From: Streptomyces antioxidans
GTDB taxonomy: Bacteria > Actinomycetota > Actinomycetes > Streptomycetales > Streptomycetaceae
Length of the DNA stretch: 64,000 nt
Direction: 5' to 3'
Assembly (NCBI RefSeq): GCF_000968685.2
Contig: NZ_LAKD02000040.1
Span: 62,001-126,000, forward strand
Made by a program: the position numbers and the translations under genes
In this document: one piece after another, positions 45,137 to 53,994 of the stretch
How positions within the stretch are numbered: the first letter of the stretch is position 1
Layout: every line of letters starts with the position of its first letter
The notes under the pieces: generated by a model
What the model saw: the letters and a program-made list of their open reading frames with translations, nothing else
The model's database searches: none
What the model was told of the DNA's origin: nothing

Positions 45137-45712
45137 TCAGTCCTTGGGGCGGTACGTCGTCGGCTCGACCGGGACTTTGATCTCGATGGGGTCGGAGGTG
45201 GCGAAGTGCAGGGTGAAGCTGACCTTCTCACCGACCTTCGGCCGGTGGGTGAGGTTTGTCAGCATCAGATGATCTCCGCCGCTGGTCAGCTCGAGCCGGC
45301 CGTCGGCCGGGACATCGAGCGAGCTCACCTGCTTCATCCGGGTGCCCTTGGTGGTGTGCAGGGTGACCTCGGAGGCGAGCGGGGTGGTGACGGACGTCAG
45401 CTCGTCGGCGCCGCCACCGGCGTTCCGTACGGTCAGATAGCCCGCCGCCATGTCGTCCATGGGCGGCTGCGAAACATAGGCACCGCTCACGGACAGCTTC
45501 GGGGCGCCCTTGTGGCCCGCGTGGTCCCCGCCGTTCCCGCTGCCGCCGTCGTCGCTCCCGCAGGCGGCGAGAGCGGCGGACAGGCCGACGGCGAGGACCA
45601 CGGCGGCCGCCTTACGGACGCCAGGACCGGTCGCGTTACGGCTGCCGGGGCCGGTCGTCTTACGGAGACCAGGACCGGCCACCTCACGGATGCCGGGACG
45701 GGCCGCCCTCAT
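45137..45712 (-). CDS. ecuC: PCu(A)C copper chaperone lipoprotein (ECuC-like)
   Basis: 191 residues. The lipobox LSAALAAC is near residue 50 after an unusually long Arg/Gly/Pro-rich leader with four repeats of the form GxGxRx(A/T). The copper motif H-x(n)-M...H-x-M is visible in VTLHTTKGTRMKQ and GGDHLMLTNL. Extracellular Cu(I) chaperone that passes copper to Sco or oxidases. Its ATG overlaps the sco stop by 4 bp and has GAGGGGCGG upstream. Confidence 0.92.
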   Translation of the reverse strand: MRAARPGIREVAGPGLRKTTGPGSRNATGPGVRKAAAVVLAVGLSAALAACGSDDGGSGNGGDHAGHKGAPKLSVSGAYVSQPPMDDMAAGYLTVRNAGGGADELTSVTTPLASEVTLHTTKGTRMKQVSSLDVPADGRLELTSGGDHLMLTNLTHRPKVGEKVSFTLHFATSDPIEIKVPVEPTTYRPKD

Positions 45713-46368
45713 GGGTTCCGCCCCTCGATGATCTTCGGCAGATCCTTGGCGTAACGATCCGCCGTGGCCTCCGTCGTGTAGATCCAGTGGCCCTTGCCGT
45801 CCTTGGGTGAGAAGCCGATCACCTCGGCGCCGTGGCTGACGGTGATGCTGCCGTCCTTCTCCTTCTTCGGCTTCTCGATGTAGATGCCCAGCGGGCGCGC
45901 GGCGGCCTCGATGGTGTCGAAGTCGCCGGTCAGGCCGACGAAGTCGGTGCCGCCCTGGGCGTCCAGCCAGGAGCGCATCCGCTTCGGGGTGTCCCGGGCG
46001 GGGTCGGTGCTGACGAAGACGACCCGCAGCTTCTCCCGCTCGGCCTTGGGGAGCTTCTTCACGGCGATGCCGACGTTGCTCATGGTCAGCGGGCAGACGT
46101 CGGGGCAGTGGGTGTAGCCGAAGAAGAGCAGCGTGGGGCGGCCTTTGGTCTCCTTCAGCAGGTCGTACTTCTCGCCGTCGGTGTCGGTGAGGACGAGGTC
46201 CGGCTTGGCCTTCGCCCGGTCGAGGACGATGGCCCGCCCGGACTTCTGGCCGCCCTTGACCTCGGCGGCGGCGTTGTCGCCCTTGCCCCCGTCGTCCGAG
46301 CCGCCGCAGGCGCTGAGGGTGAGCGCGGCGGCGGTGACGAGCGCGGTGGCCAGGATTTTGGTGCGCAT
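45709..46368 (-). CDS. sco: SCO1/SenC-type copper chaperone lipoprotein
   Basis: 219 residues. Signal with lipobox ALTLSAC (Cys near 21) and a thioredoxin-like fold with the copper-binding FGYTHCPDVCPLTM (CxxxC) and the downstream His in TVSHGAEVIGF. It delivers copper to the CuA site of cytochrome c oxidase and, in Streptomyces, acts with ECuC and DtpA in development. GGGAG precedes ATG 46368. First gene of the four-gene overlapping operon. Confidence 0.95.
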   Translation of the reverse strand: MRTKILATALVTAAALTLSACGGSDDGGKGDNAAAEVKGGQKSGRAIVLDRAKAKPDLVLTDTDGEKYDLLKETKGRPTLLFFGYTHCPDVCPLTMSNVGIAVKKLPKAEREKLRVVFVSTDPARDTPKRMRSWLDAQGGTDFVGLTGDFDTIEAAARPLGIYIEKPKKEKDGSITVSHGAEVIGFSPKDGKGHWIYTTEATADRYAKDLPKIIEGRNP

Positions 46369-46510
46369 GGAGCTGTTCTCCCAAGAGGGGGGTGGATCGG
46401 TGGCGCGCGGGGCGGCGGGCACGGGGCCCGCCGCCCCCACCGGGATCACGCGGTCGTTTCAGGACCCGTGGTCACCGGCGGTCGCGCGCATCCGGTCGTG
46501 TGGTCGGCGG

Positions 46511-47266
46511 TCAGGCGGAGCGGCGGCGGCTGGCGACTACGCCGAAGACGACACCGGCGGCCCCGATGACGATGCCCGCGATGCCCAGCACCCGGGCCGT
46601 GGTGTCGCTGCCGCCCTCGTCGTCCGAGGCGTCCTCCGAGGCGTCCTTGGCGGCGGAATTCTCCGCTCCGGCCTTCTCCGAGTCCTTGTTCTGGCCGGAC
46701 GCCGCGGCGGCGCCGTCCGCGCCCTCGGCCGGGGCGACCAGCTTGAGCACCGGAGCCGGGTTCTCGGGCTCGGCGGCGCCCTCCTTGGGCTCCTCGATCC
46801 AGCGCACGACCTCCTTGTTGTCGTACGTCTGGAGGGCCTTGAAGGCGAGCTGGTCGGCGTCCTCGGGCAGCTGGCCGACCGACACCGGGAACTGCTGGAA
46901 CATCCCCGGCTCGATCTTGCCGCCGGTCCAGGTGACCTTGGTGACCGCCTCGGTCACCTTCTCGCCGTGCATCTGGATGGGCTTGGGGAGCTTGGACTTG
47001 GTGACCTTGACGTCCCAGCCGGGCACCGGCTGGGGCATCACCGAGGCGAGCGGGTGGTCGGCGGGGAGGGTCACCTCGAGCTTGACGGTGGAGGAGTCGT
47101 CACGCTCGTTGGGCACCTTGAAGTTGATGGTGCTGTAGCCGCCCTTCTCGGCCTGACCGGGCTGCACGCTCACGTGCGCGAAGGCCGGGCCCGCGGTGAG
47201 CAGCACCAGGCCGCCCGCGGTGAGGCATCCGAGGACCGGCAGACGGCGGAGACGCATGGCGTTCAT
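46511..47266 (-). CDS. ycnI: YcnI-like (DUF1775) copper-binding membrane protein
   Basis: 251 residues. The signal peptide ends GPAFA, and the mature protein begins HVSVQPGQAEKGGYSTINF: the N-terminal His and a Trp (PGWDV) are the copper ligands in this family. After the domain (about 32-165) comes an Ala/Glu/Asp-rich stalk and a C-terminal helix (VLGIAGIVIGAAGVVFGVV) with RRRS anchor. GGAG lies upstream of ATG 47266. It is separated by ~140 bp from sco and may be in the same regulon. Confidence 0.92.
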   Translation of the reverse strand: MNAMRLRRLPVLGCLTAGGLVLLTAGPAFAHVSVQPGQAEKGGYSTINFKVPNERDDSSTVKLEVTLPADHPLASVMPQPVPGWDVKVTKSKLPKPIQMHGEKVTEAVTKVTWTGGKIEPGMFQQFPVSVGQLPEDADQLAFKALQTYDNKEVVRWIEEPKEGAAEPENPAPVLKLVAPAEGADGAAAASGQNKDSEKAGAENSAAKDASEDASDDEGGSDTTARVLGIAGIVIGAAGVVFGVVASRRRSA

Positions 47267-47362
47267 GTCAACACTCCAGGAACAGGAATGATCAGATGGG
47301 TGGGCGCGCGTGCGGCGACGTCGCGGCCGCCCTCCGGTCCCGCTGGAGGAGCGTCGCGTCGG

Positions 47363-48181
47363 TCAGGCCGCGAGGTCGCACACCGGCGGTCCCCGCCTGA
47401 TCACGCTGTGCTGGAGGACCAGGGCCGTCGACCCGCCCTCGTCCCGCTCGGCCGTGCGCGGACGGCACGGCCCGCCGTAAGGCGCCTGCGAAGGGGCCAG
47501 AAGTACCCGTACGAGCCTCAGGGCGGTGCGCAGCGCCCGTACGAGCGCGGCCTCCGCGACCCCGCGGGCGCCGTCCACCGACAGCCGCACCGCCCGCCAT
47601 ACGGCCATCTCGCCCCGGCGCAGCAGCCAGCCGATGGCCAGCGCGGCGAGCAGATGGCCCAGGGTCATGGGCAGCGACGGCAGCAGGCCCTCCATCCCGG
47701 CCGCCTGCCCCGCGGGGGCGGTGGACGACGGCATGGTGTGCACGCCGCCGTGTGCGGCGGACGGGTCGATGCCCGCGTGGGCGACGATCCGGTGGGCCGT
47801 CGCGGCGTCGGGCCGTCCGGGGCCCGACGCGCACAGCAGCCTGGCGGCCAGGCCGATCACGTGACCCTGGGCGGCGTCGGCCCGGTGGGCGGCCTCCCCG
47901 GCCGCCGCGGCCCGGCCCTGCCCGAACGCGAAGAGCGCGTGCAGCGCCAGCTGCCCGACGGCCAGCAGCGCCGCGATCCCGGGCAGCGACCGCTCCCGCC
48001 CGGCCAGCGACAGCGCCACCGTGAACATCGCCGCGCAGCCCACGCCCAGCGTCCACAGCGGCACGGTGGCGCAGGAGCCCAGCACATGCCCCGCCGCGGA
48101 CAGCACGACGCAGACCGCGGTGAACACCGCGGCCCGCAGCATTCGCAGATCGGCGCCGGCACGGGCGACAGGGGAAGCCAT
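47363..48181 (-). CDS. Membrane protein of unknown function next to copper genes
   Basis: 272 residues. Four or five hydrophobic segments (about 10-60, 70-90 and 165-185: LPMTLGHLLAALAIGWLL), several His residues facing the same side (HVLGS, HALF, HRIVAHAG, AHGGVHTMP) and an Arg-rich cytosolic tail with Cys near the end. The pattern fits a copper-linked integral membrane protein, but I do not recognise the family. ATG 48181 is chosen over upstream codons in the 48244 frame because the hydrophobic part starts soon after it. Confidence 0.75.
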   Translation of the reverse strand: MASPVARAGADLRMLRAAVFTAVCVVLSAAGHVLGSCATVPLWTLGVGCAAMFTVALSLAGRERSLPGIAALLAVGQLALHALFAFGQGRAAAAGEAAHRADAAQGHVIGLAARLLCASGPGRPDAATAHRIVAHAGIDPSAAHGGVHTMPSSTAPAGQAAGMEGLLPSLPMTLGHLLAALAIGWLLRRGEMAVWRAVRLSVDGARGVAEAALVRALRTALRLVRVLLAPSQAPYGGPCRPRTAERDEGGSTALVLQHSVIRRGPPVCDLAA

Positions 48182-48382
48182 GGCCGCGCCATCATCCCAC
48201 CGCGTGGACGCGTTCCCTACGGCGGGTGGGGCGTACCGGCGCACACCAGGACAGGCCCATACACCGGTTCGCGCATCGAGCGCGTCCGCTGAATGAGCGG
48301 AGTCACGTCGATAACACGCTTACGGACCATGGACCCAGGCAATACGTAACGGTATGTCGAGCCGCGGCCGGGAGGCTGGAGC

Positions 48383-48886
48383 ATGAGCATCTGGTGGTCA
48401 CTCCATTTGCCCCGCGAGGCGGCGAGCGTTCCGCTCGCACGACGACTGCTCCTCGGCACCATGGAGACGGCCGGAGTGGATCCGGAGATCTCCTACGATC
48501 TGTCGGTCGCCCTCTCCGAGGCGTGTGCGAACGCGGTGGAGCACGGGGGCCGCGACGGCGCGGGCGGGGATTACCGGGTCACGGCCTACATCGACGGCGA
48601 CACCTGCCGCATCGAGGTCACCGACTCCGGTCCCGGCTTCGCCGGACGCGGCACCGTCCGCCGCGAGGCCCGCACCCGCAGCGAGCGGCGTCCGGCGGGC
48701 GCGCCGAGACCACAGCAGCCGCGCGGTCCGGCCCCGCCACAGGCGGAGCACGGACGGGGGCTCTTTCTCATCGAGGCCCTTACCGACCATGTCCGCTACC
48801 GCGACCGTCCGGGTCGCGGCGGGGTGGTGGTGAGCTTCGACAAGATCCTCAAGTGGCGTGAAGGGGCGCTGCTCAGGGCGTCATAA
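48383..48886 (+). CDS. RsbW-type ATP-binding protein
   Basis: 167 residues, GHKL fold: N-box ALSEACANAVEHG, G1 VTDSGPGFAG, G2 EHGRGLFLIEAL. A Pro/Arg-rich insert separates G1 and G2. Such single-domain kinases act as anti-sigma or switch proteins and are abundant in Streptomyces. No sigma or anti-anti-sigma gene is adjacent; a SpoIIE-type phosphatase is 3.4 kb away. GGAGG lies upstream of ATG 48383. Confidence 0.9.
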   Translation: MSIWWSLHLPREAASVPLARRLLLGTMETAGVDPEISYDLSVALSEACANAVEHGGRDGAGGDYRVTAYIDGDTCRIEVTDSGPGFAGRGTVRREARTRSERRPAGAPRPQQPRGPAPPQAEHGRGLFLIEALTDHVRYRDRPGRGGVVVSFDKILKWREGALLRAS

Positions 48887-48991
48887 CCGCCCCTACGCCG
48901 AGATCCGCCGGAACGTCAGACAGCCGCCGCAACGTACAGGCACGCGCCGGGACGTCAGGTGACCGTCTGTGCGGCGCCCTGTGCGGGCACC

Positions 48992-50467
48992 TCAGGTGGC
49001 CGTCCGTCCGGGCGGCAGGGCGCGGCACAGCGCGTCCAGCGCCTCGGTGAACGAGTGCTCGGGCGGGGCCGCGTAGCCCACCACGAGCCCGTCGCGATGG
49101 GGTGTGGTGGCGTCCGGGTGGCGGTAGCCGCCGAGGCCGTCGAGCGCCAGCCGCTGGCGGGCGGCGGCGCGCAGGGCGGAGCGCTCGGTGCCGGGCGGCA
49201 GCTCCAGCACCGCGTGCAGACCGGCCGCGATCCCCGCGACGCGGACATGGGGCGCGTGTTCGGCGAGGGCGGCGACGAGCCGGTCCCGCCGACGGCCGTA
49301 GTGCTGGCGCATGCGGCGCACATGGCGGTCGTAGCCGCCCGATTCGATGAAGTCCGCGAGGGTCAGCTGGTCGAGGACGCCGGTCCAGCCCTCGTGCTCC
49401 CCCTTGGCGGCCAGCAGGCCGTCGACCAGATGGTCGGGCAGCACCATCCAGCCCAGCCGCAGCGCCGGGGAGAGGCTTTCGCTGACCGAGCCGAGGTAGA
49501 GCACCCGGTCGGGGTCGAGGCCCTGGACGGCGCCCACCGGACGGCGGTCGTAGCGGAACTCCCCGTCGTAGTCGTCCTCCAGCACCAGGCCGCCGCTCTC
49601 CCGCGCCCAGGCGACGGCCGCGGCCCGCCGCCCGGGGCGCAGCGGACCGCCGGTCGGGAACTGGTGGGCGGGGGTGAGCAGGGCCGCCCGTACGCCGTCG
49701 AGGTCCGCCAGTCCCTCCGTGAGGGCGCCATCGGCGTCCAGGGGAAGCGGGACCGTACGGATTCCGGCGGATCTCAGCAGCGAGCGGTGGAAGGCGGGGC
49801 CGTAGGACTCGACGGCCATCCGGGGCCGCAGCAGCCGGGTGTCGCTGAGCAGCCGTACGGCGTGCGCGAAGCCCGCGCAGACGACGATCCGCCCGGGGTC
49901 GGTGCGTACGCCGCGGACGCGGGCCAGGTAGTCGGCCAGGGCACGGCGCAGCTCCGGGCGCCCGCGCGGATCGCCGGGGCCGAACGCCTCGTGGGGTGCG
50001 GCGGTCAGGGCGCGGCGGGCCGAGGCGAGCCAGGCGGTGCGGGGGAAGGAGGCGGCGTCGGGCTGGCCCGGGAGCAGGTTGTGCACTGGGTACGGGGCGG
50101 GCCGGGGCCCGCGGCGGCCACCGGTCGCCCCGGTCGGGGGCCCGCCGCGCTCCGGGCCGGGCGCGCGGCGCCGGGGCGGGGGCGAGGCGGGGCGGGGCGC
50201 CACCCGGGTCCCGGAGCCCTGGCGGGCGGTGAGCCAGCCCTCGGTGATCAGCTCGGCATAGGCGTCGGCGACGGTGTTCCGGGCGATGCCCAGGTCGGCG
50301 GCGAGGGAACGGTAAGGCGGCAGCCGGGTGTCCGGGGCGAGCCGCCCGTCGCGGATGGCCTCCCGGAGAGCGGCCATCAGGGCGGTCCTGCGGCTGCCCG
50401 CGCGGGTCAGCTCCAGATGGAGGTCACTGCCGAGGATCCGTGCCGAATTGACCCGTGAATCCGCCAT
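48992..50467 (-). CDS. MocR-type regulator (GntR HTH + aminotransferase fold) lacking the PLP lysine
   Basis: 491 residues. GntR-type winged helix at 25-90 (LREAIRDGRLAPDTRLPPYR, DLGIARNTVADAYAEL), a Pro/Arg linker, then a fold-type I aminotransferase domain (VVCAGFAHAVRLL, LLTPAHQFPTG, LVLEDDYDGEFRYD). The lysine that binds PLP in GSxSK is Glu here: the segment reads LGSVSESLSPALRLGW (codon GAA on the minus strand near 49480). The domain may therefore bind PLP non-covalently or not at all. It has no obvious target gene nearby (the RsbW-like gene is convergent, pepP is upstream on the same strand). Confidence 0.92.
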   Translation of the reverse strand: MADSRVNSARILGSDLHLELTRAGSRRTALMAALREAIRDGRLAPDTRLPPYRSLAADLGIARNTVADAYAELITEGWLTARQGSGTRVAPRPASPPPRRRAPGPERGGPPTGATGGRRGPRPAPYPVHNLLPGQPDAASFPRTAWLASARRALTAAPHEAFGPGDPRGRPELRRALADYLARVRGVRTDPGRIVVCAGFAHAVRLLSDTRLLRPRMAVESYGPAFHRSLLRSAGIRTVPLPLDADGALTEGLADLDGVRAALLTPAHQFPTGGPLRPGRRAAAVAWARESGGLVLEDDYDGEFRYDRRPVGAVQGLDPDRVLYLGSVSESLSPALRLGWMVLPDHLVDGLLAAKGEHEGWTGVLDQLTLADFIESGGYDRHVRRMRQHYGRRRDRLVAALAEHAPHVRVAGIAAGLHAVLELPPGTERSALRAAARQRLALDGLGGYRHPDATTPHRDGLVVGYAAPPEHSFTEALDALCRALPPGRTAT

Positions 50468-50518
50468 GGAATCGCACTCTACAGAGGGTCGCTTAGCGGC
50501 CGGATTTCATTCCCGTGA

Positions 50519-50560
50519 CGACACCGACAGCGACACCGATAGCGATACCGATACCGATTG
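50519..50560. repeat. Short hexamer-type repeat array
   Basis: About seven imperfect copies of GACACC/GATAGC in tandem. On the minus strand the array would encode an Ile/Gly/Ala/Val run; on the plus strand Asp-Ser/Thr repeats. No gene is accepted over it. Confidence 0.6.
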
Positions 50561-50600
50561 CCACGACGAAGGCGACGACGGAAGAGACGGCGGCAGAGCG

Positions 50601-50635
50601 GCCCGTGGGGAGCGGCGCCGCCGCTCCCCACGGGC
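50601..50635. terminator. Near-perfect 35-nt palindrome after pepP
   Basis: Outer arms 50601-50615 and 50621-50635 pair over 15 bp with a 5-nt loop. It lies 49 bp past the stop of the aminopeptidase P gene. Confidence 0.8.
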
Positions 50636-50683
50636 CCGGGCCACCGCACGATCGGGCGGTGGGCCGCCGCTGTGCGGCCCCCC

Positions 50684-52150
50684 TCAGCCGGTGAGGCGGG
50701 CCATCCACGCCTCGACGTCATCGGCGGTCCGCGGCAGCGCGGCCGACAGCACGCGGTTGCCGTCCTCCGTCACCAGGATGTCGTCCTCGATCCGTACGCC
50801 GATGCCCCGGTACTCCTCCGGCACGGTCAGGTCATCGGGCTGGAAGTACAGCCCCGGCTCGACCGTCAGGCACATACCGGGCTCCAGGGTGCCGTCCACA
50901 TAGGTCTCGGTGCGGGCCGCGGCGCAGTCGTGGACGTCCAGGCCGAGCATGTGGCCGGTGCCGTGCAGCGTCCAGCGGCGCTGTAGCCCCAGCTCGAGCA
51001 CCCGCTCGACCGGGCCCTCGACCAGGCCCCACTCCACGAGCTTGGTGGCGAGGACGTGCTGGGCGGCGTCGTGGAAGTCGCGGTACTTCGCCCCCGGCCG
51101 GACCGCGGCGATGCCCGCCTCCTGGGCCTCGTAGACCGCCTCGTAGACCTTGCGCTGCAGCGGGCTGTAGGTGCCGTTCACGGGCAGGGTGCGGGTCACA
51201 TCGGCGGTGTAGAGGGTGGTGGTCTCCACGCCCGCGTCCAGCAGGAGCAGATCGCCGGAGCGTACCGGGCCGTCGTTGCGCACCCAGTGCAGGGTGGTGG
51301 CGTGCGGGCCCGCGGCGGCGATGGTGCCGTAGCCGACGTCGTTGCCCTCGACCCGGGCCCGGAGGAAGAACGTTCCTTCGATGTAGCGCTCCGACGTCGC
51401 CCGCGCCTTGTCCAGAACCTTGACGACGTCCTCGAAGCCGCGGACCGTCGAGTCGACGGCCGCCTGCAGCTGCTCGACCTCGAACTCGTCCTTGACCAGG
51501 CGCTGCTCGCTGAGGAATACCCGCAGCTCCTCGTCGCGCTCACCGGTGACCTTGTCGGTCAGGGCGGCCTCAAGACCGGCGTCGTGACCGCGCACGATAC
51601 GGACGGGGCCGGTGGCGTCCCTGAGCTCGTCGGCCAGCTTGCGGACGTCCCTGGCGGGCAGGCCCAGCCGCTTCTCGGCCTCCGTAAGGCTGAACCGGCG
51701 GCCGACCCACAGCTCGCCCTGGCCGTCCAGCCAGAACTCGCCGTTCTCCCGGTCGGAGCGCGGCAGCAGATACACCGTCGCGGTGTGGCCGCCGCCCGCC
51801 TCGGGCTCCAGCACCAGCACACCGTCCTCGGTCTGGTCGCCGGTGAGGTACGCGTACTCGGTCGAGGCGCGGAAGCCGTAGTCCGTGTCGTTGGAGCGCG
51901 TGCGGAGATTCCCCGCGGGGATCACCAGGCGGTCGCCGGGGAAGCGCGCGGAGAGCGCGGCGCGGCGGCGGGCGGTGTGCGGAGCCTGTGCGATGGGCTC
52001 CAGGTCGTGCTGCTCGGTGTCCGCCCAGCCGGACTTCATGCTCGCGGCGAGCTCGTCGGAAACGCCTGGGTACAGGCCGTTCTTCCGCTGCTTGATGGGC
52101 TCCTCGCCTTCCGGGGTCTCCGGGGCTTCGGAAGTGGGCTCCTCGGTCAC
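50684..52150 (-). CDS. pepP: Xaa-Pro aminopeptidase (aminopeptidase P family)
   Basis: 488 residues. A ~50-residue acidic N-terminal extension, an N-terminal creatinase-like domain and a C-terminal pita-bread metallopeptidase. Metal ligands: LLLDAGVE (Asp), TADVTRTLPV (Asp), HGTGHMLGLDVHD (His), EPGLYFQP (Glu), RIEDDILV (Glu). It removes N-terminal residues before proline. GTG 52150 is chosen for the GAGGAGGAAG just upstream. Confidence 0.95.
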   Translation of the reverse strand: MTEEPTSEAPETPEGEEPIKQRKNGLYPGVSDELAASMKSGWADTEQHDLEPIAQAPHTARRRAALSARFPGDRLVIPAGNLRTRSNDTDYGFRASTEYAYLTGDQTEDGVLVLEPEAGGGHTATVYLLPRSDRENGEFWLDGQGELWVGRRFSLTEAEKRLGLPARDVRKLADELRDATGPVRIVRGHDAGLEAALTDKVTGERDEELRVFLSEQRLVKDEFEVEQLQAAVDSTVRGFEDVVKVLDKARATSERYIEGTFFLRARVEGNDVGYGTIAAAGPHATTLHWVRNDGPVRSGDLLLLDAGVETTTLYTADVTRTLPVNGTYSPLQRKVYEAVYEAQEAGIAAVRPGAKYRDFHDAAQHVLATKLVEWGLVEGPVERVLELGLQRRWTLHGTGHMLGLDVHDCAAARTETYVDGTLEPGMCLTVEPGLYFQPDDLTVPEEYRGIGVRIEDDILVTEDGNRVLSAALPRTADDVEAWMARLTG

Positions 52151-52311
52151 GTCTTCCTCCTCGAACTGGACCCCACCCATCGTATGTGCGGGGCCTGATG
52201 GCGCGAAGGGCACGAGGCCCCGGGCGACCACGGCTCCGGCGGGGGCGTGGCCGTGCTCGAGCCGCGACCGTAAGGGGGCCATGTGTCAGTCCGGCCGACG
52301 CGGGCCGCACG

Positions 52312-53994
52312 TCAGTCGAAGTGCGCCACGAGCAGGACGAGGTCTTCGGCGCCGTCCTCCGAGGGCCGCCCCGCGGAGGCCGCCGGACCGTCGGGGAGCA
52401 CCGTACGGAGCACGTGGTCGGCGAAGGCGTCCGGGTCGCCGCGGACGCCCTTGGGAGCGCTCGACGCGGCCGTGTGCAACCGGGCGAACGCCCGGTCCAT
52501 CGGCTCCCCGGTGCGGTGGAGCAGCCCGTCGCTGTAGAAGAGGAGGGTCTCCCCGGAGGACGGCGCGACCTCCACGCTGGGCGCCTCCCAGCACGAGAGC
52601 ATCCCCAGCGGCGCGGACAGGGTGGTCTCCACGAACTCGGTGCGCCGCTCCCCGGTGAGCAGCGGCGGGCAGTGCCCGGCCCCGGCCAGCACCACTTTGC
52701 GCGTCCCTGGCTCGCAGTAGGCGAAGAGGGCGGTCGCGGAGCGGGCGGGCTCGGTGAGCCGCAGCAGCAGCTCCAGGTCGGACAGCACGGCCACCGGGTC
52801 CTCGCCCTCCATCACCGCGTACGCCCGCAGTGAGGCCCGCAGCCGCCCCATGGCGACCACGGCGCTCGGCCCGGAGCCGGAGACCCCGCCCACCGAGAGC
52901 CCGAGCGCCCCGTCCGGCAGCGGCAGCGCGTCGTACCAGTCCCCGCCGCCGTGCGGGCCGGGGTGATGGCGGACGGCCAGGCGCACCCCGGGGACGCGGG
53001 GCAGCCGGGTGGGCAGCAGCTCTTCGTGGACGGTCGCGACGGCGGCGCGGGCGCGGGAGAGCTCGATCAGCCGGGCGATATGGGCGGCGGCGTACTGGCA
53101 GTACAGGCCCACGAGATGGCGCTGGCGCTCCGCGGGCTCGGCGGGCTCGTCGTAGAGCCAGGCGGCTCCGCCGAGCCGCCCGGAGGGGCCATCGGCGCCC
53201 ATGGCGGCCGTAAGGCCGGACGAAGGCGCGGCGGCCGGTGCCGTATCGCGCCCGTGGCCGGTGCCGGGGACGGGCGGGGCGTCGGTGACGCTCGTCGTTC
53301 CGGGGACGCCGGGGGTGCCGGGGGCCGGGTGGTCGACCGCGCCCGCGGGGGAGCCGGTGCCGCCGCCGGAGCCGTCCGCCCCGGGGGCGGACGGGGGGAT
53401 GGCGGAAAGGCCGGGCGTGGTGCGCGGGGTGGCGCGGAACGGGTCCAGCGGTACGGCGTAGCTCGCGGCGAAGCCGAGCCGCGCGGCCACCTCGCGGTGG
53501 CGCGGGTCGAGGTCGGCCTCACCGGCGATATCGGGGTGGGTCACATCGGCGCGCCGCCCGCCCGCCGGCTCGGGCAGCCCGGCGCGCCCCTCGTCGTCCG
53601 GCTCGGGCAGCCCGTCCAGGAGGTGTCCCGCGGAGGCGGAGCCGCGCGGGATGGTCTCGATCTGGCCGAGGTCGGCGTGGCCGAGACCGAGCCCCACGGT
53701 GATGACCGGGCCGAGCCCGTCTGCCGGTTCGAGCGCCACCAGTCCGCGCCGGGCGCCGACCAGGGACGCGCCGGCGCGCAGCAGTTCGCGCAGCGCCTCG
53801 TCGAGGGTGTCGGTCCGGACCAGCCGTTCGGTCAGCTCATGAAGGGTGGTGAGGTCTGAGACCCAGCCCGCGAGCCGGTCCTGGACACCGGAGTTGGGCG
53901 CGGCCAGGGGCGGTGTGACGGGGTCGGAAGTGTGCGTGGGCGAGGGGAGGGAAGGATCGATTCCAGCCACTTTCGGCGCGTGGGGCGCGTTCAT
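52312..53994 (-). CDS. GAF + SpoIIE-type PP2C phosphatase with one altered metal motif
   Basis: 560 residues. A GAF sensory region (about 40-190) interrupted by a long Pro/Gly/Ala-rich linker, then the SpoIIE domain. GGGDWYDALPLPDG keeps the first metal motif, but the motif normally written GDVxGHG reads VGGVSGSGPSAVVAM here, losing one Asp and the His. LLFYSDGLLHRTGEP near the end keeps the late Asp-Gly. Either a weakly active or a regulatory pseudophosphatase. It may once have paired with RsbW-type kinases such as 48383-48886 or 56881-57732. A Lys/Pro-poor N-terminus gives no membrane segment. Confidence 0.88.
   Translation of the reverse strand: MNAPHAPKVAGIDPSLPSPTHTSDPVTPPLAAPNSGVQDRLAGWVSDLTTLHELTERLVRTDTLDEALRELLRAGASLVGARRGLVALEPADGLGPVITVGLGLGHADLGQIETIPRGSASAGHLLDGLPEPDDEGRAGLPEPAGGRRADVTHPDIAGEADLDPRHREVAARLGFAASYAVPLDPFRATPRTTPGLSAIPPSAPGADGSGGGTGSPAGAVDHPAPGTPGVPGTTSVTDAPPVPGTGHGRDTAPAAAPSSGLTAAMGADGPSGRLGGAAWLYDEPAEPAERQRHLVGLYCQYAAAHIARLIELSRARAAVATVHEELLPTRLPRVPGVRLAVRHHPGPHGGGDWYDALPLPDGALGLSVGGVSGSGPSAVVAMGRLRASLRAYAVMEGEDPVAVLSDLELLLRLTEPARSATALFAYCEPGTRKVVLAGAGHCPPLLTGERRTEFVETTLSAPLGMLSCWEAPSVEVAPSSGETLLFYSDGLLHRTGEPMDRAFARLHTAASSAPKGVRGDPDAFADHVLRTVLPDGPAASAGRPSEDGAEDLVLLVAHFD

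Noticed and set aside
50493..50708. Minus-strand 71-codon frame ending in a hydrophobic Ile/Gly/Val segment
   Set aside because: The hydrophobic part comes from the hexamer repeat array; the start would lie inside pepP and the terminator hairpin is within the frame. A very short membrane peptide cannot be excluded.
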